This document shows, piece by piece, positions 51,121 to 59,389 of a stretch of DNA of 64,000 nucleotides. Within the stretch, counting starts at the first letter, position 1, and every line of letters begins with the position of its first letter. The notes under the pieces are model-generated. The model was not told the origin of the DNA. It saw nothing but the letters and a program-made list of their open reading frames with translations, and ran no database searches. The stretch is from NCBI RefSeq assembly GCF_003590775.1, contig NZ_QYUM01000002.1, positions 992,001 through 1,056,000 of the forward strand. The letters run 5' to 3'. The position numbers were made by a program, and so were the translations under genes. Source of the stretch: Sphingomonas cavernae. GTDB taxonomy: Bacteria; Pseudomonadota; Alphaproteobacteria; Sphingomonadales; Sphingomonadaceae.

Positions 51121-51690
51121 TCAGAAGCGGATACCGACACCGCCAAGCACCTGGTGGCGCTCGACGCCCTGCTCATAGTTCGAGTAGCGATACTCGCCCT
51201 TCACATAGGCCTTGCCGCCGAGCTTCTGCTCGACGCCCGCGCCCACGCGAACACCGTCGAGATGCTGCTTGGCAAGCGTGACCTCGTCGGTGCCGTCGTC
51301 CGAAGTGAACTTGGCATCGGCGTTGGTATAGCCGGCCTTGGCATAAAGCAGCGTGTTGGCGCCGACCGTGGTGCCGACGCGGCCGCCGACATAGAGATCG
51401 CGGCCGGCCTTCAGGCAAAGACGCGGGTCAGCGACGGTCTCCGCGCCGGCGCAGGTCTTGTTGCTGGAATCCGAATATTCGACTTCGCCGCCAATGACGG
51501 CGCGGCCGATCTGTGCGTCATAGCCAGCGGCGATACCATAGCCGATATCGTCGTCGTGCCCGTCGGCCTGGACGCGATCCCAGCCGACCAATGCTTCGAC
51601 GCGCGGGCCGGTGAAGGGCGCGGCATCCTGGGCGATGGCGGGGGTGGCGGCGACGGTGGCGAGCAGCGTGGCCAGAACGAGAGTACGCAT
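51121..51690 (-). CDS. Outer-membrane beta-barrel protein (OmpA/OprF-like opacity porin class)
   Basis: About 189 residues from the ATG at 51690 (GGAG 7 bases upstream). Signal peptide ends TPAIAQD. The barrel has FTGPRVEALVGWDRVQADG and YGIAAGYDAQIGRAVIGGEV, with two cysteines in SSNKTCAGA and PRLCLKAG that could form a loop disulfide, and ends HQVLGGVGIRF with terminal Phe. It fits the small eight-stranded 'outer membrane protein beta-barrel' family of sphingomonads. A similar but smaller barrel is encoded at 55145-55597, and both have the same palindrome upstream. Confidence 0.85.
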   Translation of the reverse strand: MRTLVLATLLATVAATPAIAQDAAPFTGPRVEALVGWDRVQADGHDDDIGYGIAAGYDAQIGRAVIGGEVEYSDSSNKTCAGAETVADPRLCLKAGRDLYVGGRVGTTVGANTLLYAKAGYTNADAKFTSDDGTDEVTLAKQHLDGVRVGAGVEQKLGGKAYVKGEYRYSNYEQGVERHQVLGGVGIRF

Positions 51691-51790
51691 ACAAAACTCC
51701 ATTTACTGCGTATCCCCGGAAACGGGGGACGGCGTGCAAATGGCAGTCGCTGCCTGAACCTCACATAAACCATGGGAAAAAGGCAAATTG

Positions 51791-51808
51791 TGTTGCAACT
51801 CTGCAACA
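51791..51808. promoter_or_regulatory. TGTTGC-N6-GCAACA palindrome, candidate operator
   Basis: A perfect inverted repeat, TGTTGC, six bases, GCAACA, lies 101 bases upstream of the outer-membrane protein start (- strand) and 20 bases before the phosphatase start (+ strand). A near-identical site, TGTTGC-N6-GTAACA, is at 54992-55009, upstream of a second outer-membrane protein gene. The six-base spacing is like that of CRP/FNR-family sites. Confidence 0.6.
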
Positions 51809-51827
51809 ATCGGGGAATGGACACGGG

Positions 51828-52463
51828 ATGAACGGATCGGGGCGCTACTTCATCGCGCGACATGGGGAGACGGTTTTCAACGCCGCGGGTCGGCTGCAGG
51901 GCGCGCACGCGCACACGCCACTGACCCGTGCGGGCTTCGCGCAGGCAGATGCGATGGGCGTGACGCTGCGCGACTATCTCGGCCTCAGGCCGGCGTTGAC
52001 ATTGTGGGCATCGGACACCGGCCGCGCACTCCAGACATTGGCGGTCATCACCGAACACCTCGATCTCGACTGGCACGCCGCGCGCACCGATACGCGGCTC
52101 GCCGAAATCGGCATGGGCGATTGGGGCGGGCGCTATTATCATGACGTCATGAAGGACGTGGGGCCGATCCTCGATATGCACACAGGGCTTTTCAGCCAGC
52201 GTGCTCCCGGCGGAGAGTGGTATGACGATATCGCCGCGCGGCTGCAGGACTGGCTCGACGATACGAGCGGCGAGCCGGGCGACCGGCTGATCCTGATGCA
52301 CGGGATTTCGAGCCGCGTTCTGCGCGGTATGCTGACCGGCGGCACGACCCGCCCCGACCATCGCGCGCCCGTGGCCGAGGGACTGCCCCAAGGATCTATG
52401 GTGATGATCGAGAACGGGCGCGAGACCGTGATCCGCTCGGGCACGGGACACGCTCCCGTATGA
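51828..52463 (+). CDS. Histidine phosphatase family protein
   Basis: 211 residues of the phosphoglycerate-mutase-like superfamily. The catalytic motif YFIARHGETVFN is at residues 7-18, with ASDTGRALQT (second Arg), TRLAEIGMGDWGGRY, and LILMHGISSRVLRGML (second His). These enzymes remove phosphate through a phospho-His intermediate; the substrate may be a sugar phosphate or a nucleotide but is not determined. Its stop overlaps the next ATG. Confidence 0.9.
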   Translation: MNGSGRYFIARHGETVFNAAGRLQGAHAHTPLTRAGFAQADAMGVTLRDYLGLRPALTLWASDTGRALQTLAVITEHLDLDWHAARTDTRLAEIGMGDWGGRYYHDVMKDVGPILDMHTGLFSQRAPGGEWYDDIAARLQDWLDDTSGEPGDRLILMHGISSRVLRGMLTGGTTRPDHRAPVAEGLPQGSMVMIENGRETVIRSGTGHAPV

Positions 52464-52948
52464 GGGCAGTCGCGGCGCTGCTTGGACTCGCGCTGCTGGC
52501 GACGCCAGCGATCGCCGCGCGCATCTCGCTCGGCACCTTCGAAAGCTGGGGCGCGTTTCGCGACGACCAGCCCCAGCGCTGCTATGCAATCGCCGAGCCC
52601 GTACGCAAATCCTCGAACCAGAACTGGCGCGCCTTTGCCAGCGTATCGCACTGGCCGGGACAGGGCGTCCGCGGCCAGATCCATATCCGCATGAGCCGCG
52701 AGCGCGCGACTGAGGCGACTGCTACGTTGCGCGTAGGCGAACGGCGCTTTGCGCTGGCGTCAGGCGGGGCCGATGCCTGGGCGACCGACGCGCGCGCCGA
52801 CGCCGCCATCGTCGCCGCTATGCGCAGCGCGCAGGACATGGCGGTTGAGAGCCGCGACTCGCAAGGTCGCAGCTTTCGCGACACATATCGGCTGCGCGGC
52901 GCGGCCACCGCGATCGACGCCGCGGCTCTGGGTTGCGCGCGGCGCTAG
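52460..52948 (+). CDS. IalB-like secreted protein
   Basis: 162 residues: signal peptide MRAVAALLGLALLATPAIAA, then LGTFESWGAFRDD and QRCYAIAEP, a pattern shared with the invasion-associated locus B (IalB) family found widely in alphaproteobacteria. It has only two mature cysteines, near each end. Periplasmic or surface location is expected; its function is unknown outside Bartonella. It starts inside the phosphatase stop (ATGA) and ends 21 bases before rlmN. Confidence 0.75.
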   Translation: MRAVAALLGLALLATPAIAARISLGTFESWGAFRDDQPQRCYAIAEPVRKSSNQNWRAFASVSHWPGQGVRGQIHIRMSRERATEATATLRVGERRFALASGGADAWATDARADAAIVAAMRSAQDMAVESRDSQGRSFRDTYRLRGAATAIDAAALGCARR

Positions 52949-52969
52949 CAAAATCGCCACTTTTGCACT

Positions 52970-54190
52970 ATGTGGCGCGGTATGAACGCCCCACAGACCA
53001 TAACAATGCCGATTCCCGGCCACATAGACCCTGTGCCCGTGCCGCGCGCCATCACGCCGCGCAAGGACGGACGCATCGATCTGATCGGCCTACCCAAGGA
53101 CGAGATCCGCGGCTATCTGATCGAGAAAGGCATGGAGCCCAAACAGGCCAAGCTCCGCGCCAAGCAGCTCTGGCACTGGATCTATAATCGCGGCGCGACC
53201 GATTTCGCGCGGATGACCGATATCGCCAAGACCATGCACCCCTGGCTCGCCGAGCGCTTCGTGATCGGGCGGCCGCAGGTGGTGGAGGCGCAGGTCTCGA
53301 CCGACGGTACGCGCAAATGGCTGCTGCGTTCGGACGACGGTCAGGATTATGAGATGGTCTTCATCCCCGACGCGGATCGGGGAACGCTCTGCGTCTCGTC
53401 GCAGGTCGGCTGCACGCTCAACTGCCGTTTCTGCCACACGGGCACGATGCGGCTGGTGCGTAACCTGACCGCGGGCGAGATTGTCGGACAGGTGATGCTC
53501 GCGCGCGATTCGCTGGGCGAATGGCCGAGCCAGCCCGATGGGCGCCTGCTCACCAACATCGTGATGATGGGGATGGGCGAGCCGCTCTACAATTTCGAGA
53601 ATGTCCGCGACGCGCTCAAGCTCGTGATGGACGGCGACGGGCTTGCGCTGTCCAAGCGCCGCATCACGCTCTCCACCTCGGGCGTCGTGCCGATGATGGC
53701 GCGCGCGGGCGAGGAGATCGGGGTCAACCTCGCGGTCTCGCTCCATGCGGTGACCAAGGAGGTGCGTGACGAGATCGTTCCCCTCAACCGCAAATACGGC
53801 ATCGAGGAACTGCTACAGGCCTGCGCCGACTATCCGGGCGCCAACAATGCACGGCGCATCACCTTCGAGTACGTCATGCTCAGGGACAAGAACGACAGCG
53901 ACGAGGATGCGCGCGAACTTGTGCGGCTGATCAGGAAGTTCAAGCTGCCCGCCAAGGTCAACCTGATTCCCTTCAATCCTTGGCCCGGTGCCACTTATGA
54001 ATGCTCCACGCCCGAACGGATCCGGGCATTCAGCAATATCGTGTTCGAGGCGGGTATTTCGGCGCCCGTGCGTACCCCGCGCGGCCGCGACATCGACGCC
54101 GCCTGCGGTCAGCTCAAGACCGCGTCGGAAAAGAAGAGTCGCGCGGAGCTCGACCAGCTCGCTGAGGAAAAGCAGGCGGCGCTTGGCTGA
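52970..54190 (+). CDS. rlmN: Dual-specificity 23S rRNA/tRNA adenine-C2 methyltransferase RlmN
   Basis: 406 residues from the ATG at 52970 (a second ATG is four codons in). A radical-SAM enzyme: the CxxxCxxC cluster is [20 protein letters not shown], the SAM-binding segment is [14 protein letters not shown], and the C-terminus has the catalytic region [19 protein letters not shown] and DAACGQLK with the methyl-carrying Cys. It methylates A2503 of 23S rRNA and A37 of some tRNAs. Confidence 0.97.
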   Translation: MWRGMNAPQTITMPIPGHIDPVPVPRAITPRKDGRIDLIGLPKDEIRGYLIEKGMEPKQAKLRAKQLWHWIYNRGATDFARMTDIAKTMHPWLAERFVIGRPQVVEAQVSTDGTRKWLLRSDDGQDYEMVFIPDADRGTLCVSSQVGCTLNCRFCHTGTMRLVRNLTAGEIVGQVMLARDSLGEWPSQPDGRLLTNIVMMGMGEPLYNFENVRDALKLVMDGDGLALSKRRITLSTSGVVPMMARAGEEIGVNLAVSLHAVTKEVRDEIVPLNRKYGIEELLQACADYPGANNARRITFEYVMLRDKNDSDEDARELVRLIRKFKLPAKVNLIPFNPWPGATYECSTPERIRAFSNIVFEAGISAPVRTPRGRDIDAACGQLKTASEKKSRAELDQLAEEKQAALG

Positions 54191-54950
54191 TATCGCCGGC
54201 CCGGCGGGGCTGGCACTGGCGGCGGGTGCGGGGCTTCTGGGCGGCGCCATGAACGCGCTCGCCGGAGGCGGCACCTTCGCGACCATGCCGGCGCTGATCG
54301 CGCTGGGCCTGCCCTCGCCGATCGCCAACGCGACCAGCAACGTATCGCTCCAGCCCGGCGCGATGGTGAGCGCCTGGGCCTATCGCGACGGGCTCGCCCC
54401 GTTGAGCGGGCTCTCGGTACGCGCTCTCGTCGTCATCACCTTCATCGGCGGGCTGATTGGCAGCCTGCTGCTCGTGGCCACGCCGACGCGCACCTTCGAC
54501 ATCCTCATTCCATGGCTGCTGCTGCTCGCAACGATCGTGCTCGCCTTTGGCAAGCGAGCGTCGGAGGTGCTGCATCGCCACGTCACCATCGCGCCCGCGG
54601 CGCTTGTCACCGTTCAGTTCGCGCTGGGCATTTATGGCGGTTATTTCGGGGGCGGCGTCGGCCTGATGATGATGGCCGCCTGGGGACTGCTTTCCAGGGC
54701 CGAGCCGCATCGGCTCGCCGCCCCCCGCACGCTGATGCTCGCGATTGCCAACACCGCCGCCACGATCATCTTCATTGCCTGCGCAATGGTCACATGGCGC
54801 TTCGCGGTACCGATGCTGATCGGTGCGATTGTCGGCGGCTATCTCGGCGCCTTGCTCGGCCGGATCCTGCCACCCTCCGCGATCCGCGCAGTCACGATCC
54901 TCGCCACCGCCGCGATCACGATCGTCTTCTTCTGGCGCGCCTATAGCTGA
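54183..54950 (+). CDS. TauE/SafE-family sulfite/anion exporter
   Basis: About 255 residues from a TTG at 54183 that overlaps the rlmN stop by 8 bases; no in-frame ATG precedes the first helix. Around seven to eight hydrophobic helices. The family motif [20 protein letters not shown] near the N-terminus and its second repeat [17 protein letters not shown] are both present. Such permeases export sulfite, sulfonates or related organic anions. Overlap with rlmN suggests co-translation, with no obvious functional link. Confidence 0.87.
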   Translation: MADIAGPAGLALAAGAGLLGGAMNALAGGGTFATMPALIALGLPSPIANATSNVSLQPGAMVSAWAYRDGLAPLSGLSVRALVVITFIGGLIGSLLLVATPTRTFDILIPWLLLLATIVLAFGKRASEVLHRHVTIAPAALVTVQFALGIYGGYFGGGVGLMMMAAWGLLSRAEPHRLAAPRTLMLAIANTAATIIFIACAMVTWRFAVPMLIGAIVGGYLGALLGRILPPSAIRAVTILATAAITIVFFWRAYS

Positions 54951-54991
54951 CGAAGAAGCAAAGCAGGCAGCCGTTCCGCAACGGCCCAAAC

Positions 54992-55009
54992 TGTTGCGCA
55001 TATGTAACA
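54992..55009. promoter_or_regulatory. TGTTGC-N6-GTAACA palindrome, candidate operator
   Basis: One-base variant of the palindrome at 51791-51808, lying 136 bases before the outer-membrane protein gene at 55145. A further inverted pair, CGCAAC and GTTGCG around ATCA (55083-55098), sits closer to the start. The region is AT-rich compared with its surroundings. Confidence 0.55.
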
Positions 55010-55144
55010 GCGAACAAACTTCCGCCGCTACAATAGCATCATAAAACTTGAAACAAATCGTACACGAAAATACGTGCTGCGTCGCAACATCAGTTGCGTG
55101 AAAACAAAGTACAGTTCGTACGGATATTCAGGGAAAACAATAAT

Positions 55145-55597
55145 ATGCGTAAGATTGCCATCGTCGCTGCCGTTGCAGCGGCCACCGTTGCCACGCCCGC
55201 TCTCGCCCAGGGTGAAGCACGCGTTGAAGCCCGCGGCGGCATTGCCTGGGCCGGCGGCGATTCCGAGGCATTTGCCGGCGTTGCAGGCGGCTATGATTTC
55301 GATCTTGGCGAGAAGGCGTTTATCGGCCTCGAAGCCTCGGCCGACAAGGTTCTGGTCGACGGCGCAGACGTGCTTTTCGGCCTCGGCGTGCGCGCAGGTG
55401 CGAAGATCGGCGACGCTGGCAAGCTCTATGCGCTCGGCGGCTATGGCTTCACCGACGACAGCGACGCCGCGTTCATCGGCGCCGGCTATCAGCACAAGTT
55501 CGGCAAGAGCTTTTATGGCAAGATCGAGTATCGCATGACGCTCAACGAAGGCTCGAACGTCAACTTCGCCGGGATCGGCCTCGGCGCGGCTTTCTGA
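55145..55597 (+). CDS. Small outer-membrane beta-barrel protein
   Basis: About 150 residues from MRKIAIVAAVAAATVATPAL; signal cleavage after ALAQ. The barrel has ARVEARGGIAWAGGD, GVAGGYDFDLGEKAFIGLE, a central GVRAGAKIGDAGKLYALGGYGF and GKSFYGKIEYRMTL, ending AGIGLGAAF with terminal Phe. It is an eight-stranded porin-like protein of the same class as the one at 51121-51690. A long AT-rich leader precedes it and a strong terminator follows, so it is a monocistronic, probably well-expressed gene. Confidence 0.85.
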   Translation: MRKIAIVAAVAAATVATPALAQGEARVEARGGIAWAGGDSEAFAGVAGGYDFDLGEKAFIGLEASADKVLVDGADVLFGLGVRAGAKIGDAGKLYALGGYGFTDDSDAAFIGAGYQHKFGKSFYGKIEYRMTLNEGSNVNFAGIGLGAAF

Positions 55598-55622
55598 TCC
55601 AGCGGATCAACAAGGCAAGCGA

Positions 55623-55651
55623 AGGGCGGCCCCGTCGGGGTCGCCCTTTTT
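55623..55651 (+). terminator. Rho-independent terminator
   Basis: AGGGCGGCCCC, loop GTC, GGGGTCGCCCT, then a T-run, 26 bases after the stop of the outer-membrane protein gene. One mismatch in an 11-base stem. Confidence 0.9.
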
Positions 55652-55715
55652 CGTGCCGCCGCTCACCCCTTTACATCCAACCGGCTCGGTGTGACGCTTC
55701 TTGCCGGAGGCGATG

Positions 55716-56531
55716 ATGGCGAGTGCGGTTGACAAAATCGGAACGGGTCCCGGGCGTCCGCTCGCGCTCCGGCATCGCCTCTCGACGCGCATCTGGCACT
55801 GGTCCAATGCATTGGCAGTCTTCGTGCTGCTGATGAGCGGGTTGATGATCTTCAATGCGCATCCGCGGCTCTATTGGGGGCAGTCTGGCGCGAACTTCGA
55901 TCGCGCGTGGCTCCAGATAGGATCCGACGAGACGCAGGGTTATCTCAAGATCGGCAACCGGCGATGGGACACGACGGGCGTGCTCGGGCGCTGGAACGAT
56001 GCCAATGGCGTCGCGCAACGCCGCGCCTTTCCGCACTGGGCGACGATCCCGTCGACATACAATCTCGCGCTTGCGCGACGCTGGCACCTGACCTTCGCCT
56101 GGCTGTTCGCGTTCGGACTGCTGTGCTTCATGGTCCGCGCCTTCTGGAACCGGCATGTGGCGCGCGATCTCAGCTTCACGCGCGACGAACTCAGCCCACG
56201 CGCATTGTGGCGCGACACTGCCAACCATCTGCGGCTCCGCTTCGACCACGGACCGCGGTACAACCTGCTGCAAAAGGCGAGCTATATCCTCGTCATCTTC
56301 GCGCTGCTGCCGCTGCTGATCTTCACCGGGCTTGCCATGTCGCCGGGCATGAACGCCGCCTGGCCCTGGCTGATCGATATTTTCGGCGGGCGCCAGTCCG
56401 CGCGCTCGATCCATTTCATCATCGCCGCAATGATTGCAGGCTTCATCGCCGTGCACCTGCTGCTGGTGCTGCTCGCCGGGCCGATCCGCGGAATCGGCGC
56501 CATGATCACCGGACGGGAGCTTCGCCGATGA
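55716..56531 (+). CDS. Cytochrome b (COG4117/Ni-Fe-hydrogenase type b subunit-like)
   Basis: About 271 residues. Two adjacent ATGs exist; the second (55716) is better spaced from GGAGG. Four main membrane helices contain His residues placed to bind haem: LRHRLSTRIWHWSNALAVF, ARRWHLTFAWLFAF, and SIHFIIAAMIAGFIAVHLLL. Between helices 1 and 2 there is a periplasmic stretch with HPRLYWGQSG. It should pass electrons between the quinone pool and the periplasmic molybdoenzyme encoded next, whose ATG overlaps its stop. Confidence 0.88.
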   Translation: MASAVDKIGTGPGRPLALRHRLSTRIWHWSNALAVFVLLMSGLMIFNAHPRLYWGQSGANFDRAWLQIGSDETQGYLKIGNRRWDTTGVLGRWNDANGVAQRRAFPHWATIPSTYNLALARRWHLTFAWLFAFGLLCFMVRAFWNRHVARDLSFTRDELSPRALWRDTANHLRLRFDHGPRYNLLQKASYILVIFALLPLLIFTGLAMSPGMNAAWPWLIDIFGGRQSARSIHFIIAAMIAGFIAVHLLLVLLAGPIRGIGAMITGRELRR

Positions 56532-57292
56532 GCCGGCTCCTCACGCGCCGCGGCCTGATCGGGGGCGGGCTCGCCATAGGAGCGGGCGGATTGCTCAGCG
56601 GTTGCGACAGGCTCGGCGAGAGTCCCGCCTTTCGCAAGATCCTCTCCTGCGGCGAGGCGATGAACCGGCATGCGCAGCGCCTGCTCACCGACCGCAACGC
56701 CTTGGCGCGCGAATTTTCCGCTTCCGACATTTCGCCATTCTTCCGCGGCAATGGTTCGCAGAACCCGGGCACGGGCGGCTATCCCGAACACGCCGCGGCG
56801 GGCTTCGCCAACTGGCGCGTGCGCGTCTCGGGCCTCGTTGCGCGTCCGCTGACGCTTTCGATGGCGCAGATCCGCTCGATGCCGAAGCGCAGCCAGATCA
56901 CGCGGCACGACTGTGTCGAGGGCTGGAGCGCGATCGGCAAATGGACGGGTGTGCCGCTATCGCTGCTGCTCGACCAGGCGGGACTGAGCGATCGCGCGCG
57001 CTTCGTTGTATTTCGCTGCGCCGACCAGATCGGCGGCGCTCCCTATTATGAATCGATCGACCTGATCGACGCGCTCCATCCGCAGACGATCATGGCCTGG
57101 GCATTGAACGACGCGCTGCTCCCCATACGCAACGGCGCGCCGCTCAGGCTGCGCGTCGAGCGCCAGCTCGGCTACAAGCACGCCAAATATGTCCAGGCGA
57201 TCGAGGCGGTGGCGACCCTCGACGGTATTGGGCTCGGCAAGGGTGGTTACTGGGAGGATCGCGTCGATTACGAATGGTATGCAGGCATATAG
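56528..57292 (+). CDS. Molybdopterin-dependent oxidoreductase, sulfite-oxidase/YedY fold, Tat-exported
   Basis: 254 residues. The N-terminus has a twin-arginine motif (SRLLTRRGLIGGGLAIG) followed by a lipobox-like GLLSGC. The sulfite-oxidase-type Moco domain has VRVSGLVARPLTLSMAQI, the molybdenum-ligand Cys-129 in TRHDCVEGWSAIGKW, and VVFRCADQIGGAPYYESID. It is exported folded to the periplasm, perhaps membrane-anchored by a lipid. It is partnered with the upstream cytochrome b, as in YedY/YedZ-like and thiosulfate-reductase-like pairs. Substrate unknown. Confidence 0.9.
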   Translation: MSRLLTRRGLIGGGLAIGAGGLLSGCDRLGESPAFRKILSCGEAMNRHAQRLLTDRNALAREFSASDISPFFRGNGSQNPGTGGYPEHAAAGFANWRVRVSGLVARPLTLSMAQIRSMPKRSQITRHDCVEGWSAIGKWTGVPLSLLLDQAGLSDRARFVVFRCADQIGGAPYYESIDLIDALHPQTIMAWALNDALLPIRNGAPLRLRVERQLGYKHAKYVQAIEAVATLDGIGLGKGGYWEDRVDYEWYAGI

Positions 57293-57355
57293 ACTTGACC
57301 TGAGCGTCCCTCGCCTTACCCCTTGAAAAGGGGGAGCAAAGCGTAGGGAGACGCC

Positions 57356-58588
57356 ATGGCTCTGATCGACAGCTTTCTACAGCGGCTCGTGAAACGCGGC
57401 ACGCTGACGCTCACCGACCATCTCGGAAACCAGAAGACCTTCGGCGTGCCCGATATCGGGTTTGCTGATGTCGCGATCCGCTTCGCGGATAGCGGCGTCG
57501 CCAGCTATATCGTCCGACACCCCCGACTGGGCGCCGCTGAAACCTTCATGGACGGCCGGCTGATCGTCGAGAAGGGCGATATTTTCGACCTGATCACGCT
57601 GATCCGTAGCAACAGCCCGTGGGAGCGCGGCGGCAAGCTGTCGATCAAGAACCCCGTGCGGCGCGCATTCAGCAAAACCCAGAGCCGCCTCTCCCGGCTC
57701 AACTGGGAAGGCCGCTCGAAGCGCAACGTCGCGCATCACTATGATCTCGGCAACGCGCTCTACGAACTCTTTCTCGATGAGGACATGCAGTATAGCTGCG
57801 CCTATTTCACCGATCCCGCCAACAGCCTCGAACAGGCGCAGGAGGACAAGAAGGCGCATATCGCGGCCAAGCTTCATCTGAAGCCCGGGCAGCGCGTGCT
57901 CGACATCGGCTGTGGCTGGGGTGGGATGGCTCTCTATCTCAACCGGCATTTCGACGTCGATGTGCTCGGCATCACGCTCTCCGAAGAGCAGCTCAAGACC
58001 GCGCGCGATCGCGCCACCACCGCGGGTGTATCGGATCGCGTGAAGTTCGAGCTGATCGACTATCGCAATCTGGAGGGGCAGTTCGACCGAATCGTCTCGG
58101 TCGGCATGTTCGAACATGTCGGCCCCCCGCACTACCGCGAATTCTTCCGCCAGTGCCGCAACCTGATGACCGATGACGGGGTGATGCTGCTCCATACGAT
58201 CGGACGCTTCGGCGGCCCGGGCACCACGGACGCCTTCACGCGCAAATATATCTTTCCCGGAGGATATATCCCGGCACTCAGCGAAGTCATCGCGGCGAGC
58301 GAGAAGAACCGCCTGATCGCGACCGATGTCGAGACGCTGCGCCTCCACTACGCACTGACCATCCATCACTGGTACAGGCGCACGACCGAGAACCGCGAAA
58401 AGATTGTAGCGCTCTATGACGAGCGCTTTTTTCGCATGTGGCAATTCTATCTGGCGGGCGCGATCTCGACATTCGAATATGGCGGCATGGGCAATTACCA
58501 GATCCAGTACGCCAAACGCCGCGACACGCTGTCCATCACCCGCGACTATATCGCGAAGGACGAACAACGAGTCGCGCGTAAGATATGA
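57356..58588 (+). CDS. Cyclopropane-fatty-acyl-phospholipid synthase family methyltransferase
   Basis: 410 residues. The C-terminal SAM domain has the CFA motif VLDIGCGWGGMALYLNRHF, YSCAYFTDPANSLEQAQ, VSVGMFEHVGPPHYREFF, and HYALTIHHWYRRTTEN. The N-terminal domain matches the synthase lipid-binding region (HHYDLGNALYELFLDEDMQ). It would add a methylene or methyl to unsaturated acyl chains of membrane phospholipids. It follows the Moco gene by 63 bases, with a GGAG ribosome-binding site. Confidence 0.92.
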   Translation: MALIDSFLQRLVKRGTLTLTDHLGNQKTFGVPDIGFADVAIRFADSGVASYIVRHPRLGAAETFMDGRLIVEKGDIFDLITLIRSNSPWERGGKLSIKNPVRRAFSKTQSRLSRLNWEGRSKRNVAHHYDLGNALYELFLDEDMQYSCAYFTDPANSLEQAQEDKKAHIAAKLHLKPGQRVLDIGCGWGGMALYLNRHFDVDVLGITLSEEQLKTARDRATTAGVSDRVKFELIDYRNLEGQFDRIVSVGMFEHVGPPHYREFFRQCRNLMTDDGVMLLHTIGRFGGPGTTDAFTRKYIFPGGYIPALSEVIAASEKNRLIATDVETLRLHYALTIHHWYRRTTENREKIVALYDERFFRMWQFYLAGAISTFEYGGMGNYQIQYAKRRDTLSITRDYIAKDEQRVARKI

Positions 58589-58594
58589 GCGTGG

Positions 58595-59308
58595 TCAGGC
58601 GCCAAAGCCGCCATCGATGGTGTGCATGGCCCCGGTCATCATCGCGCCGTGCGGGCCCGCGACATAGGCTGTAAGCTCGGCGATCTCGTCCGCGTGGATG
58701 TGACGCTTGATCGCCATGAAGCTGTGCATGGTTTCGGCCAGGGGACCATTGGCGGGATTCATGTCGGTATCGACCGGGCCCGGCTGGATGCTGTTGACGG
58801 TGATGCCGCGCGCTCCGAAGTCGCGCGCCAGTCCACGCACCATGCCCTGCACCGCCGATTTGGTGAGTGCGTAGGCCGCGCCCCCGGGAAACGGCATGAC
58901 ATCCCCGTTCACCGAACCGATCACGATGATGCGGCCATTGTCGTTCATCTTGCGCGCGGCTTCGACTGCTGCGTGATAGGGCGCGCGGACATTGACGTCG
59001 ATCATTGCGTCAATAACGTCGGCTTCAAGTACGAGCGGGTCGCCGAGCACCGCGGTGCCGGCATTTACGACGAGCACGTCGAGCGCGCCCCGGCTCGCCA
59101 CCGTGGCGATGAGCGCATCACGATCAGCGCTGTCGGTGCGGATCGCCTCGGCGCCCGTTTCGGTGGCGAGCGCTTCGGCGGCTTCCTTCGATCCTGCATA
59201 GGTGAAGGCGACCTTGCCGCCTTGCTCCGCGAGCCGGCGAACAATCGCCGCGCCGATGCCCCGACTACCGCCCAGAACGAGGATATTCTTGCCTGTGAAA
59301 TCGGTCAT
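58595..59308 (-). CDS. bdcA: BdcA-like short-chain dehydrogenase
   Basis: 237 residues of a classical SDR: ILVLGGSRGIGAAIVRR, DVLVVNAGTAVLGDP, SVNGDVMPFPGGAAYALTKS (Ser-Tyr-Lys) and IQPGPVDTDMNPANGP. The segments GKNILVLGGSRGIGAAIVRR and MAIKRH ... GAMHTIDGGFGA resemble E. coli BdcA, described as a cyclic-di-GMP-binding biofilm dispersal protein. The divergent TetR gene has the same layout as bdcR in E. coli. The catalytic triad is intact, so it may also be an ordinary oxidoreductase. Confidence 0.85.
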   Translation of the reverse strand: MTDFTGKNILVLGGSRGIGAAIVRRLAEQGGKVAFTYAGSKEAAEALATETGAEAIRTDSADRDALIATVASRGALDVLVVNAGTAVLGDPLVLEADVIDAMIDVNVRAPYHAAVEAARKMNDNGRIIVIGSVNGDVMPFPGGAAYALTKSAVQGMVRGLARDFGARGITVNSIQPGPVDTDMNPANGPLAETMHSFMAIKRHIHADEIAELTAYVAGPHGAMMTGAMHTIDGGFGA

Positions 59309-59330
59309 GGGGAACTCCCTTGAGTTAATG

Positions 59331-59342
59331 TAGTGAGTGCTA
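59331..59342. promoter_or_regulatory. Candidate TetR operator, site 1
   Basis: TAGTGAGTGCTA in the short intergenic space between the SDR and TetR genes resembles the perfect palindrome TAGTGCCCACTA at 59378-59389. Two similar sites on opposite sides of a TATATATTTA stretch fit autoregulation and control of the divergent SDR gene. Confidence 0.4.
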
Positions 59343-59377
59343 TATATTTAATCACGAATGAGCGTCAAGGAGTTTTT

Positions 59378-59389
59378 TAGTGCCCACTA
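59378..59389. promoter_or_regulatory. Candidate TetR operator, site 2
   Basis: Perfect 12-base palindrome TAGTG-CC-CACTA overlapping the GTG start of the TetR gene. See the related half-symmetric site at 59331-59342. Confidence 0.4.

Noticed and set aside
57319..57333. CCCCTT/AAGGGG hairpin before the CFA-synthase-like gene
   Set aside because: Short stem without a T-run; may be chance in a G/C-rich leader, so it was not called a terminator.
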